A stretch of DNA of 64,000 bases. Source: an uncultured Spirochaetales bacterium (GTDB lineage: Bacteria > Spirochaetota > Spirochaetia > Sphaerochaetales > Sphaerochaetaceae). Below the pieces are notes generated by a model. That model saw only the letters and a list, made by a program, of their open reading frames with translations. It did not search any database and was not told the origin of the DNA. The stretch's first letter is position 1. Every line of letters begins with the position of its first letter. Position numbers and translations under genes: made by a program. Where the stretch lies: NCBI GenBank assembly GCA_934277975.1, contig CAKQWE010000001.1:1-64000 (forward strand). Reading direction: 5' to 3'. Shown one piece after another: positions 1 to 7,526 of the stretch.

Positions 1-51
1 ACTTCGGCCATGGAGAGGATGCCTAGACGGCCGCCTCATAGCTTCCACTAG

Positions 52-309
52 GTATCTCCTGCCCTTCCGTCAGAGGCTCATCCACCAGAAAAACGTGAAG
101 AGCCAAACAAAAGGATTACATTGCAACAACAATTGATAGACTTCTGTAGAACTCCAAGGTCACGCCAGGAGCTTGTGGATTTCTCAGGAATGACGCGCTA
201 TCACATCATGTCCAAGTACATCCAACCAATGATAGACGATGGAATTCTAAGATGTACCTTTCCTGAAAAACCAAAGACAAAGAACCAACGTTTCGTTGCA
301 GTGAAATAA
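52..309 (+). pseudogene. C-terminal relic of an AlbA_2/Schlafen-type ATP-binding (RecG-like) regulator
   Basis: The frame is open from just after a stop at 49-51 to a TAA at 307-309, but it has no convincing start; the only start-like codon is a TTG at 121. The last 60 residues match the winged-helix tail of proteins usually annotated as ATP-binding or RecG-like putative transcriptional regulators: a helix beginning PRSRQELVDF, then YIQPMIDDGIL, then the strand-rich end KPKTKNQRFVAV. The ATPase and AlbA_2 parts are absent. The residues upstream are read-through of an IS-like end at 76-104, so the gene was probably cut by a mobile element. A functional small DNA-binding protein starting at the TTG is possible but unlikely. 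Confidence 0.6.
76..104 (-). mobile_element. ISL3-like terminal inverted repeat (solo end)
   Basis: Read on the minus strand this begins GGCTCTTCACGTTTTTCTGG. The same opening GG(C/T)TCTTCAC recurs at 24294, 24662, 42702, 43891 and 51504. The family call (ISL3 ends typically begin GGxTCTT) is an inference. The end points left, so the element body would lie at the left edge or outside the window. Confidence 0.45.
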
Positions 310-360
310 CATTAAGATAGTCTTATAGCCCGAGAGGATATCGAACGGTAAAAGCATTTT

Positions 361-404
361 TTCGTACGAATTAGTTGTACATTTCGTTCGATTTTTGATA
401 CAAT
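361..404 (+). promoter_or_regulatory. Promoter and palindromic operator of the Phd/PIN module
   Basis: A perfect 10-bp palindrome TTCGTACGAA (361-370) is followed by a candidate -35 box TTGTAC (375-380) and -10 box TACAAT (399-404) with an 18-bp spacer. The start codon of the antitoxin lies 33 bp downstream. The position fits autoregulation by the Phd-type antitoxin, which is usual for these modules. Confidence 0.5.
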
Positions 405-437
405 AAAGGTAGATAGAATAACAAAAGGAGTATTATT

Positions 438-653
438 ATGTCGATTACTGCAACTGAATTGAAAAACAATCTAGGAAAGTACCTTCTGCTTGCTGCAACG
501 AATGACATTTTCATCACCCGCAACGGCAAGGTTATTGCAAAACTCTCCAACCCCAATCAGAATAGAGTTGACATTGCAAGATCCCTGTTCGGAGTTCTTT
601 CCTCTGATACAACTCTTGAAGAAACGAAGAAAGAAAGGTTGAACAGTATATGA
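438..653 (+). CDS. Type II antitoxin, Phd/YefM family
   Basis: This 71-residue protein has the Phd/YefM signature: an N-terminal ITATELKNNLGKYL stretch that forms the DNA-binding dimer, then a short strand with ITRNGKVIAKL. The C-terminal third is charged and presumably wraps the toxin. A good ribosome-binding site (AAAAGGAG) precedes the ATG. It overlaps the PIN toxin by four bases (ATGA), the usual coupling of a toxin-antitoxin operon. It should neutralise the downstream nuclease and repress its own promoter through the palindrome at 361-370. Confidence 0.85.
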   Translation: MSITATELKNNLGKYLLLAATNDIFITRNGKVIAKLSNPNQNRVDIARSLFGVLSSDTTLEETKKERLNSI

Positions 654-1087
654 AAGCCGTTGTTGATACATGCATCATCGTAGACGCACTACAAAAACGA
701 GAACCTTTCTTCAAAGATGCACAATCGATTTTCCTGCTATGTGCCAATCGTCAGTTTGATGGATTTCTGACAGCGAAAGCCATTACGGACATTTACTATC
801 TGACACATCGACAGACACATAGCGACAAGGAGACTCGGGATGTTCTGACGAAACTTTGCACTTTGTTCGAACTGTTGGACACCACAGCACTGGATATTCG
901 CAAGGCGATTTCGGCGGACGTCTCTGATTTCGAGGATGCTGTGATGATTGAGACGGCAGTACGTTCCAACTTGGACTGCATCATAACTAGGAACACCAAG
1001 GATTACAGCAAATCACCAATCCCAGTGTACACCCCATCAGAGTTTGTGGATCTGATGACCAAAACAAGCGAAGATCAAACAGAATGA
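650..1087 (+). CDS. PIN-domain ribonuclease toxin (VapC-like)
   Basis: This 145-residue protein is a single PIN domain. The acidic metal-binding residues are visible: Asp6 in KAVVDT, Asp47 in AITDIYY, the acidic cluster at 93-96 (DFED), and Asp109 before the CIITRNTKDY motif (about 110-119) that is typical of bacterial PIN proteins. PIN toxins cleave RNA with Mg2+ or Mn2+, often tRNA. The start is fixed by the ATGA overlap with the antitoxin stop. The RNA target cannot be told from sequence. Confidence 0.85.
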   Translation: MKAVVDTCIIVDALQKREPFFKDAQSIFLLCANRQFDGFLTAKAITDIYYLTHRQTHSDKETRDVLTKLCTLFELLDTTALDIRKAISADVSDFEDAVMIETAVRSNLDCIITRNTKDYSKSPIPVYTPSEFVDLMTKTSEDQTE

Positions 1088-1125
1088 CTATTCTCCAAGG
1101 ATGCAAGCAAAAACGCTGTTCAACT

Positions 1126-2250
1126 TCACCTAGAAACTTCTTTTTTCACATGCCTTTTTCGAGCATCAAGGACAGCACCTGCAACAAACACGCCAAATGC
1201 AACAGCAAGCGTCCCTGCGGCAATGAATTTGTTGTATGAAACCGTCTGGAGCCCCGGCCAATCACGGAAATCGAATGAAGCCACGGAGGGCATAGGAACA
1301 GGGTCGAATGCGATTCCGTTCTCCTGACATAGGAGCTTCACGTTCAAAAGGTTCAGGACAGGCACCCCAGTAGAGGAGAACTCATAGTTCAAACCACGGG
1401 TTGGCGAGGATGGAGCCTCAGGGGCTTGGTCAGGCATCACCAGGCCCTGTGGGAAAACCAACGAATAGGAACTGGCCCCATTGTTTACAGCGGCACCTCC
1501 TATGTTTACAAAGAGGTCTACATCGTCACCATAGAGTTCTTTTCTGTGCGCTATGTTCTGAGCTAGGTCATCGTAATAGATGAACTCGGCATCCAATCTA
1601 GAGGAAGCGGCCTTGCACAGATCAACTGAAAGCTCTGCACTTCCAAAGTAAAGGAAGTCCTCGAACACACCACCTCCCCTGTCGTTTGCACTGCCAGGTG
1701 ACACGGCAAGGACATTGCAGTCTATGAATCCTGCATCCAGCAGGTCTCCAACGATATCGAATACATTGTACTGCACCCGTGTTGCACCGTGCATGCTTGC
1801 ACCGCATGAGACTATGAGCCTTGCATCAAGCTCCATCTCCGTTGCAGCAGCAAGTACGGCAATGACGAAGCCAGGGAAAGACCCGCTTGCACCAACGGCG
1901 ACGACATTCCCCTTTTCCAAGCCAGCCTCATGGAAATAGCGGACCATAGCCGCTGCAAACAACGGATTCAAGGCCGATCTCTTGGCCTTCTCGTCTCCAG
2001 GTGTGGACGTAAGCTCAGTGAACTCAGGCCCAATCAAACCTGTCCCATTCAAGTCGGTATCCTCGAACGGAATTCCAAGGGACACGATGCGTTCCTTCAA
2101 GAACGCCTCCGCCTCCTCCATGCGCCGGGATGCGGCATATTGGAGGTCCTTGTAGTCGGAATCGGACTTCTGGGCTAGAAAATATACGAGATATGTACCA
2201 ACCACCAGAACAACCAAAGCCGCAATCAAAAAAGGTTTTCCTATACGCAT
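1126..2250 (-). CDS. pgsW: Poly-gamma-glutamate system protein PgsW
   Basis: The protein has 374 residues counted from the ATG at 2248-2250. It starts with one transmembrane helix (about residues 6-28), followed by an extracytoplasmic domain with AVGASGSFPGF and a repeated VSPGSANDRGGGVFE region, and ends in a second membrane helix (AAGTLAVAFGVFVAGAV) with a basic tail. This resembles the PgsW family that accompanies PgsB and PgsC in spirochaetes and fusobacteria. It is the last gene of the pgsBCW operon, 26 bp after pgsC. Its exact role in polymer export or synthesis is not known. Confidence 0.75.
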   Translation of the reverse strand: MRIGKPFLIAALVVLVVGTYLVYFLAQKSDSDYKDLQYAASRRMEEAEAFLKERIVSLGIPFEDTDLNGTGLIGPEFTELTSTPGDEKAKRSALNPLFAAAMVRYFHEAGLEKGNVVAVGASGSFPGFVIAVLAAATEMELDARLIVSCGASMHGATRVQYNVFDIVGDLLDAGFIDCNVLAVSPGSANDRGGGVFEDFLYFGSAELSVDLCKAASSRLDAEFIYYDDLAQNIAHRKELYGDDVDLFVNIGGAAVNNGASSYSLVFPQGLVMPDQAPEAPSSPTRGLNYEFSSTGVPVLNLLNVKLLCQENGIAFDPVPMPSVASFDFRDWPGLQTVSYNKFIAAGTLAVAFGVFVAGAVLDARKRHVKKEVSR

Positions 2251-2276
2251 ACAAAACCCCAAACCATACCAAAGGC

Positions 2277-2705
2277 CTACAATCCAAGAACCACGATGAG
2301 CCTTATGACCAATGTTATGGCGGCAAGCACTCCCAATGTCTTGAAAATACCTTGCTTCTCCATGTCTGATGCAATGAGACCGGGGATGATATACCCTATG
2401 ACACGAACATCCACAGATACCCCGGAATAGAGGAAGAACGTCTTCTCCAAAGCCCAGACGGCGACCAAAGACAGAATCAAAGACAAAGCAAACCGCCTTC
2501 TTCCATACAGTATGAGAACGTGTTGCAGCAGCTTTACAACGAAACATATCACAACCGCCACGGCAATCGTAGACAAGAGCCTTGAAGGTTCATGGAAGTA
2601 GTATGCAAAGTACCCGGCGGAGACCAAGCCTCCAGCGAAAAGTCCTGTGAACTCGGTACATACAAGGCTTAGTACGACGCTAAGCGACACCAATTCGAAA
2701 AGCAT
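2277..2705 (-). CDS. pgsC: Poly-gamma-glutamate biosynthesis membrane protein PgsC
   Basis: This is a 142-residue integral membrane protein of about four to five helices. It has the PgsC hallmark near the start (SLVCTEFTGLFAGGLVSAGY) and VIGYIIPGLIASDMEKQG in the second half. PgsC works with the PgsB ligase at the membrane to make or export poly-gamma-glutamate. The start is the ATG at 2703-2705, which overlaps the pgsB stop as TAATG and implies translational coupling. The length matches the family. Confidence 0.85.
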   Translation of the reverse strand: MLFELVSLSVVLSLVCTEFTGLFAGGLVSAGYFAYYFHEPSRLLSTIAVAVVICFVVKLLQHVLILYGRRRFALSLILSLVAVWALEKTFFLYSGVSVDVRVIGYIIPGLIASDMEKQGIFKTLGVLAAITLVIRLIVVLGL

Positions 2706-3940
2706 TATACAGCCCCCTTTCCATCGCAACCATCACGACCATCGTCATCACGGCTATCGTCATCGCAACCATCGAGACGGCCACTACCGCAACTGGCATT
2801 ACGACCACCACAATCGCTATCCAAACCCTGAAGCATTCCAATAAGCTCCTCACCGGCTCCTTTTATGTTTCCAAGACCTACGAAAACGGCACCGGAGCTG
2901 GAAGAAACCTTCCCAAACACTTCCTTTGCAGAACATGGAACAGCACCATGTCCAATGTAGAATGCCACTTTTTTTGGATAATCACCAATTATCAGGACAT
3001 CGTTTACCAAATCACCTACATGGGACAACACGTTCCTGAACAACATGATTCTATGTTCCCTATCCTTGCGGCTGTTGAACACGACGTTGACCTTCCCTTC
3101 ATACGAGGCGCTCCACTTCCGGACAGCATCTTCCATACACGTCTCATCGTTGACGCTGAAGCTTGGAACGAAGACTCCTCCACCATGCAGAGCAAACGGC
3201 TCAAGAAGGCCCTTGTCAGGGACGAACGCCGCAACTCCAGCCTGAAGCGTTTCGATTCCAAACCCCATGTCCTTGAGGAACGCCCACGCCATTGCCATAC
3301 ACGAAGGATGTATCCGGGAATTCTCCGGCAGGGCATCGCATGAACCGGAGCATCCAACACCGTCCACATGCACCACCCTTGCATCAAGCCCGTCATAGAA
3401 TGAATCAGAGACATACAGCGGTACGCCCTTAGGCACGCTCAAACCCAAAACCTGTGCAGTGCTTTCCCTCGTGGATCCCATCTCAGGAACATGGTCCACG
3501 TATGTGTTCGTGATGAACACATGGGTTGGTCTTACAAGCCAGTCGCGGAAAGCTTTTTGGTTCTCAGCCTGCAGGGCCATGCATTCAACCACCACGCATT
3601 GGACAGGGCCAAGACCGCTTGCAACGCCACGTGAAGATTCCAACGAGACTTCCCTGAAGAAAGGAATCAGTTCATATACACGTGCGCGTCGTTTGCGAAC
3701 GATGGGCTTTATTGAGCCATCGGGATATATGATGGTGGCCTCGGAGCCTGTCGTGCGGCCCATTGTGCGTATGCCTTGTGCATTGAGGCTGGCGATAAGA
3801 AGTCTTGCAAGCGTGGTCTTGCCTCGTGTTCCGTTTACAAGAATCCTTATTGGGACATCGTTCAGGCTCTTTCTGTGTCTGCGGGCCTCGACGAAACCAA
3901 GGACGAGAAGCACCGCCGTCAAAATGAAAACTATCACCAT
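2705..3940 (-). CDS. pgsB: Poly-gamma-glutamate synthase PgsB (Mur-ligase-like)
   Basis: The 411-residue protein begins with a membrane anchor (about 1-18) and then carries the ATP-binding P-loop NGTRGKTTLARLL near residue 36, as in PgsB/CapB amide ligases related to Mur ligases. Further family motifs are TTGSEATIIYPDGS and FITNTYVDHVPEMG. It polymerises glutamate through gamma-amide bonds at the cytoplasmic membrane face. It leads the pgsB-pgsC-pgsW operon; no pgsA gene is visible nearby. The C-terminal 35 or so residues are an odd low-complexity Gly/Asp/Arg/Cys tail that ends in a run of Asp-rich units and is encoded by a 9-bp repeat array (2721-2821). Confidence 0.85.
   Translation of the reverse strand: MVIVFILTAVLLVLGFVEARRHRKSLNDVPIRILVNGTRGKTTLARLLIASLNAQGIRTMGRTTGSEATIIYPDGSIKPIVRKRRARVYELIPFFREVSLESSRGVASGLGPVQCVVVECMALQAENQKAFRDWLVRPTHVFITNTYVDHVPEMGSTRESTAQVLGLSVPKGVPLYVSDSFYDGLDARVVHVDGVGCSGSCDALPENSRIHPSCMAMAWAFLKDMGFGIETLQAGVAAFVPDKGLLEPFALHGGGVFVPSFSVNDETCMEDAVRKWSASYEGKVNVVFNSRKDREHRIMLFRNVLSHVGDLVNDVLIIGDYPKKVAFYIGHGAVPCSAKEVFGKVSSSSGAVFVGLGNIKGAGEELIGMLQGLDSDCGGRNASCGSGRLDGCDDDSRDDDGRDGCDGKGAV
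2721..2821. repeat. Degenerate 9-bp tandem array inside the 3' end of pgsB
   Basis: The plus strand reads as successive 9-mers such as CCATCGCAA, CCATCACGA and CCATCGTCA with drift. The unit length is a multiple of three, so the array is read through as the Asp/Gly/Arg tail of PgsB. Similar 9-bp arrays lie between genes elsewhere in the window. Confidence 0.6.
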
Positions 3941-3986
3941 ATAAAAACCTTACACCTCATGAAAAGACAGTAGATACTCAAACCTT

Positions 3987-4577
3987 TCAATAGGAAACCC
4001 CAAGCTTTCCAAGAAGCTTCAAAGCCTCGTTCCAGTTCGCTACGCGCGGGAATGGAGATTCTTCGTTCTTGTTTTCCTTGCTTGTAAACAGGACTGCTTT
4101 GGTCCCTACTTTTGAGACCACCTCGCAGTTGATGACAAGGTCGTCAAACATGATGTCAACCTTCTCGTCCAAACAGGCCTGCCCTTTGTCCACTGTGCAA
4201 ATTAGCTTGTCGTACTCTATGCCGCAGTTTGCAAGTTCAAGTTGCGATGTGTAGTAGCAGTCCTTGTAAAGCATGTTCGTGCGGCTTGTGATTATCACGA
4301 CTCTGTTGCCGGCCTTTCTGAGCCGTGCAACGGCCTGTGCCGCTCCATCCTTTGCAGGGGTGTCTGGAACGTAGTCGTCGAAGAACCTGTGGGCGAAATC
4401 CAAGGAATCCATCCCCCACTCCTTTGGTGTGTTCTCGTAGGAGATGTCGTTCTCTATAAGATATTCCAGTGGCTTGCCTGTAAGCTTTGCCACAAGAGGT
4501 TGGAAATACTCAAAGGTGTCTACAAGCGTGTCGTCTATGTCTATGCCAATGGTGAAAGGTACGCTTTCCTTGCCCAT
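3987..4577 (-). CDS. HAD-family 5'-nucleotidase (NT5C-like)
   Basis: The 196-residue HAD phosphatase carries the nucleophile and acid/base pair in GIDIDDTLVDTF (Asp13 and Asp15), motif II in VVIITSRTN and the acidic motif in IMFDDLVIN. It resembles the small 5'(3')-deoxyribonucleotidase-like family (NT5C, PF06941). The ATG at 4575-4577 is chosen because GGAGTGAAGC lies just before it; the upstream gene ends 5 bp away. It is the last gene of the aldolase-phosphorylase-deaminase operon, so it may dephosphorylate a nucleotide or sugar phosphate belonging to that pathway; the substrate is an inference. Confidence 0.7.
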   Translation of the reverse strand: MGKESVPFTIGIDIDDTLVDTFEYFQPLVAKLTGKPLEYLIENDISYENTPKEWGMDSLDFAHRFFDDYVPDTPAKDGAAQAVARLRKAGNRVVIITSRTNMLYKDCYYTSQLELANCGIEYDKLICTVDKGQACLDEKVDIMFDDLVINCEVVSKVGTKAVLFTSKENKNEESPFPRVANWNEALKLLGKLGVSY

Positions 4578-4582
4578 GTGCT

Positions 4583-5875
4583 TCACTCCTTTCCAAGGTA
4601 TTCGCATGACTTTCTGTAGTCATGGAAGACTCTGTCTCTATCCATTGTGAGGAATCGTCCATTTTCGTATAGGATCCTTCCATCCACCATGGTCATGCAT
4701 ACATCGCTGCCCTGGGCAGAGTATGTCACAAGTGCAAGCGTATCGTAGTCAGGCACAAGATGTGGAGCATCAAGATTCAAAGCTATGATATCAGCCCTCT
4801 TGCCTACTTCAAGAGAGCCTGTATCCTGACGGCCTTGGAGGAGGCTTCCATTGATAGTGGCCATTCTGATGGTCGTTTCAGGCTTCATGATGGTTGGATC
4901 CCCCGTGTAGCCATTGTGGATTACGGAGGCAAGGTGAAGCTCTTCGAACATGTTGAGATTGTTGTTGCTGGCGCTGCCGTCCGTTCCAAGGGCAACGTTC
5001 AAACCTTTCTCCAACATGTGCGGAATTGGGGCGAAACCGCTTCCAAGCTTCATGTTGCTAGAAGGATTGTGGACAACGCTCACACCATTCTCCTTCATGA
5101 TGTCCATATCCTCTTCAGTAACCCACACACAGTGTGCGGCATAGCAAGGAACGTTGAAGAAACCCATATCGCAGAACCACCTTGCAGGGGTCTTTCCGCG
5201 TCTTTGGATGCATTCATCCTGCTCCTTTTTGGTTTCAGCGAGATGGATGTGGAGCCTTCCTCCTAGCTGCGGAAGCTCCTCTGCAAAACCTTGGGCTATG
5301 TTGTCCGCAATCGTGTATTCTGCATGGATGCTCCAATCAACATGAAGGCGGTCGTCATAGAGGCCATTGCACCGATCTCGGAATTCTATTGCTTCATTTC
5401 GCTTGAAAAACGTTTTATAGTCTTCGTTTTCACCCATAATGACACGTGTAAGGTTGGCTTTTATCCCACTTTCTCCTATGCAATGGCATATCTCATGAGG
5501 GAAAAGATACATATCGCAGAAGCTCGTCGTACCACATGCGAGCATCTCAAGAATTGCCATCTCCATACCCGCAAGGCAGTCCTGTGGCCTCAATCTGTCC
5601 TCTATAGGCCACATCTTGTGAAGCCAATCCATAAGAGGAAGATCGCTTCCAATTCCCCTAAGCAGGTTCATTGCAGTATGGCCATGACAGTTGTTCAGCC
5701 CCGGCATAAGGAGTTTGGCATACATATCCTTCTCTTCATCGTAGGTTTTATGAGGCCTCTCAGTGCCAATGTAGTCTATAGAGTCTCCTTCCACTCCAAG
5801 GAAGGCGTTTTCAAGGACATTGAGACGTCCGTCTCTGGTTTCGATTATCTTTGCATTCTTGAAAAGAATGGACAT
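4583..5875 (-). CDS. 5'-methylthioadenosine / S-adenosylhomocysteine / 5'-deoxyadenosine deaminase family
   Basis: This 430-residue amidohydrolase has the full metal-site pattern of the MtaD/TrzN branch: NCHGHTAM (His64, His66), HIHLAETKKE, AAHCVWV and GTDGSASNNNLNMFEE. These enzymes hydrolytically deaminate the adenine of MTA, SAH or 5'-deoxyadenosine to the inosine form; DadD of Methanocaldococcus is a characterised relative. The start at 5873-5875 overlaps the end of the phosphorylase gene region (TGATATG) and has AAAGGGGG upstream. Its place right after a purine nucleoside phosphorylase gene supports deamination followed by phosphorolysis. Which nucleoside is preferred cannot be read from sequence. 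Confidence 0.8.
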   Translation of the reverse strand: MSILFKNAKIIETRDGRLNVLENAFLGVEGDSIDYIGTERPHKTYDEEKDMYAKLLMPGLNNCHGHTAMNLLRGIGSDLPLMDWLHKMWPIEDRLRPQDCLAGMEMAILEMLACGTTSFCDMYLFPHEICHCIGESGIKANLTRVIMGENEDYKTFFKRNEAIEFRDRCNGLYDDRLHVDWSIHAEYTIADNIAQGFAEELPQLGGRLHIHLAETKKEQDECIQRRGKTPARWFCDMGFFNVPCYAAHCVWVTEEDMDIMKENGVSVVHNPSSNMKLGSGFAPIPHMLEKGLNVALGTDGSASNNNLNMFEELHLASVIHNGYTGDPTIMKPETTIRMATINGSLLQGRQDTGSLEVGKRADIIALNLDAPHLVPDYDTLALVTYSAQGSDVCMTMVDGRILYENGRFLTMDRDRVFHDYRKSCEYLGKE

Positions 5876-5876
5876 A

Positions 5877-6806
5877 TCATTCCCCCTTTGTTCCAATTAA
5901 ATTCGTTTCAATGAAAGAAGTCACAACAGCTTCAAGGTAATCGCTGAAGGATGCTGCAGCCCTTGCTGCCACCGCATCAACTTCGTCCACTTCATCGGCT
6001 TCTTCCATATCGCATATATCGCAGTTTGCTCCCCGTATGGGATTGGCCTCTTCATCCACACCTGTTGCCATGTTCGTCACAAGTGCAAGCACAAACAGTT
6101 TCATTCCGCAATGCGCAGCGGTCAAGGCCTCTGTGACCGTTGACATGCCAACGATGTCCGCACCCAGTATTTGCGCCGCCCTTATCTCGCTTGCAGTCTC
6201 GAACTGAGGGCCGGGAAAGAACATATAGACACCTTCGTGAACCTTTAGTTCCGCCTTTGCAGCAAGCTCCAAAGCCTTGGTCCTCAAGCTTTTAGTGTAT
6301 ATATCCTTGACGCTGAAGAACCTAGGCCCAAGCTCGGGCACATTTGGCCCCCGCATGGGGCTTCCTCCATAGAGCTTTATATGGTCCTTGATCACAACGG
6401 CATCACCAGGCTTCATTCTTGGATTGCATGAGCCTGCGGCATTTGTTAGGACAAGAGCCTTCACTCCTAGAACATGAAGCACATGGACTGGAATGTTCAG
6501 CTCCTCCATTGAGTAGCCTTCATAGAAATGCATACGCCCGTTCATGCAAATGATGTCTTTGCCTTTTGCGCCGCCCATGCGGCCAATGACAAGTTCTCCC
6601 TTGTGAGAAGGATTCGTCGCCACAGGGAATCCGGGGATGTCTCCATATGGAATGGAAATCGTTTTTTCCAAGCGCTCTGCGAAAGGAGCGCAGCCGGTGC
6701 CAAGGACGACGGCAAGGTTTGGAATCTTCTTCCCGGCCTTGATGATGCATTCCTTTATATAGAGAGCCGCTTTTTCATAGAACTCGTATGTGTAGCCTTC
6801 AACCAT
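5877..6806 (-). CDS. Purine nucleoside phosphorylase (PNP/MTIP-like)
   Basis: The 309-residue protein is a trimeric-type PNP. Visible motifs are VVLGTGCAPFAERL (phosphate loop), NGRMHFYEGYS, LTNAAGSCNPRMKPGD, the base and ribose pocket in FPGPQFETASEIRAAQ and GMSTVTEALTAAHCGM. It splits a purine nucleoside with phosphate into base and sugar 1-phosphate. Unusual is an acidic linker of about 20 residues near residue 265 (DMEEADEVDEVDAV). It lies between the class II aldolase and the deaminase genes, which points to 5'-deoxyinosine or methylthioinosine as likely substrates; ordinary inosine/guanosine salvage is the alternative. Confidence 0.85.
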   Translation of the reverse strand: MVEGYTYEFYEKAALYIKECIIKAGKKIPNLAVVLGTGCAPFAERLEKTISIPYGDIPGFPVATNPSHKGELVIGRMGGAKGKDIICMNGRMHFYEGYSMEELNIPVHVLHVLGVKALVLTNAAGSCNPRMKPGDAVVIKDHIKLYGGSPMRGPNVPELGPRFFSVKDIYTKSLRTKALELAAKAELKVHEGVYMFFPGPQFETASEIRAAQILGADIVGMSTVTEALTAAHCGMKLFVLALVTNMATGVDEEANPIRGANCDICDMEEADEVDEVDAVAARAAASFSDYLEAVVTSFIETNLIGTKGE

Positions 6807-6835
6807 GGAGATTCCTCTTTCCCTTGGAAACGCAA

Positions 6836-7471
6836 TCAGTTCATTGGAATGACGTATGGCTTACCCACACATTTGGCCATGTGGTATATCTTTGCAGCGT
6901 CCTCGATATAGGAAGCCCGCACGTATGCAAGCTCAAGGCTTGGAGCTACAGCTACAGTTCCGTGATTGGCCAACAAGCACCCACCTCTATCGCCAATATC
7001 CCTTGCGGTGTTGATTCCAAGCTGCTGGGAACCGGTTGGAGCGTATTCTGCAAGAGGTATGTCACCGCCAAGCCATGGCTGCATCTCAATGAGAATCAAT
7101 GGTATCGTCTCCCTGTTCACGGCGAAAGCCGTTGCATACGGAGAATGCGTATGCACTATTGCGCCAACATCGGGCTTGGCCTTGTAGAGCTCTGCATGGA
7201 GATGCCATTCAGACGAAGGCCTGCCATCCTCAGGACAACCAAGGATTTCGCCTTCGACCGTCATTATGACAATGCGGTCCGCTGTCATTGTAAGGTAGCT
7301 TTCGCTGCTAGGGGTTATGGCAAAGGCATCGCTGCGGTCAGGAAGCCTTATGCTTATGTTGCCGCTTGTGGCCGATACCAATCTGTCGTTGTACATGAGA
7401 CGGGAGTACTCGACGATCTTCCCCCTGATCTCCTTGTATGCGCCTACATATTCATTGTTTGTATGTTCCAT
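6836..7471 (-). CDS. Class II aldolase, fuculose-phosphate-aldolase-like (Ald2/DrdA type)
   Basis: This 211-residue class II aldolase shows the Zn-binding set: SSEWHLHAELY, a glutamate in that stretch, IVHTHSPYATAFAV and LLANHGTVAVAPSLE. It also has the substrate-phosphate loop VSATSGNISIR. The family cleaves ketose 1-phosphates to DHAP and an aldehyde; the Ald2/DrdA members act on 5-deoxyribulose-1-P or 5-methylthioribulose-1-P. The ATG at 7469-7471 is preferred because residues upstream do not fit the family. It heads the minus-strand operon and is divergent from an MtnA-like isomerase with only 55 bp between them. Confidence 0.85.
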   Translation of the reverse strand: MEHTNNEYVGAYKEIRGKIVEYSRLMYNDRLVSATSGNISIRLPDRSDAFAITPSSESYLTMTADRIVIMTVEGEILGCPEDGRPSSEWHLHAELYKAKPDVGAIVHTHSPYATAFAVNRETIPLILIEMQPWLGGDIPLAEYAPTGSQQLGINTARDIGDRGGCLLANHGTVAVAPSLELAYVRASYIEDAAKIYHMAKCVGKPYVIPMN

Positions 7472-7526
7472 GAAAGCCAGTATAGCATATAATGGACGCA
7501 ATAGGTTAGCTAGGAGAGGTTGGTTC
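7472..7526. promoter_or_regulatory. Divergent promoter region of the nucleoside-salvage locus
   Basis: The 55-bp gap between the divergent aldolase and isomerase genes holds a plus-strand -10 box TATAAT (around 7488) and a ribosome-binding site AGGAGAGG for the isomerase. Both operons must be driven from here or nearby, so co-regulation is likely. Confidence 0.5.
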
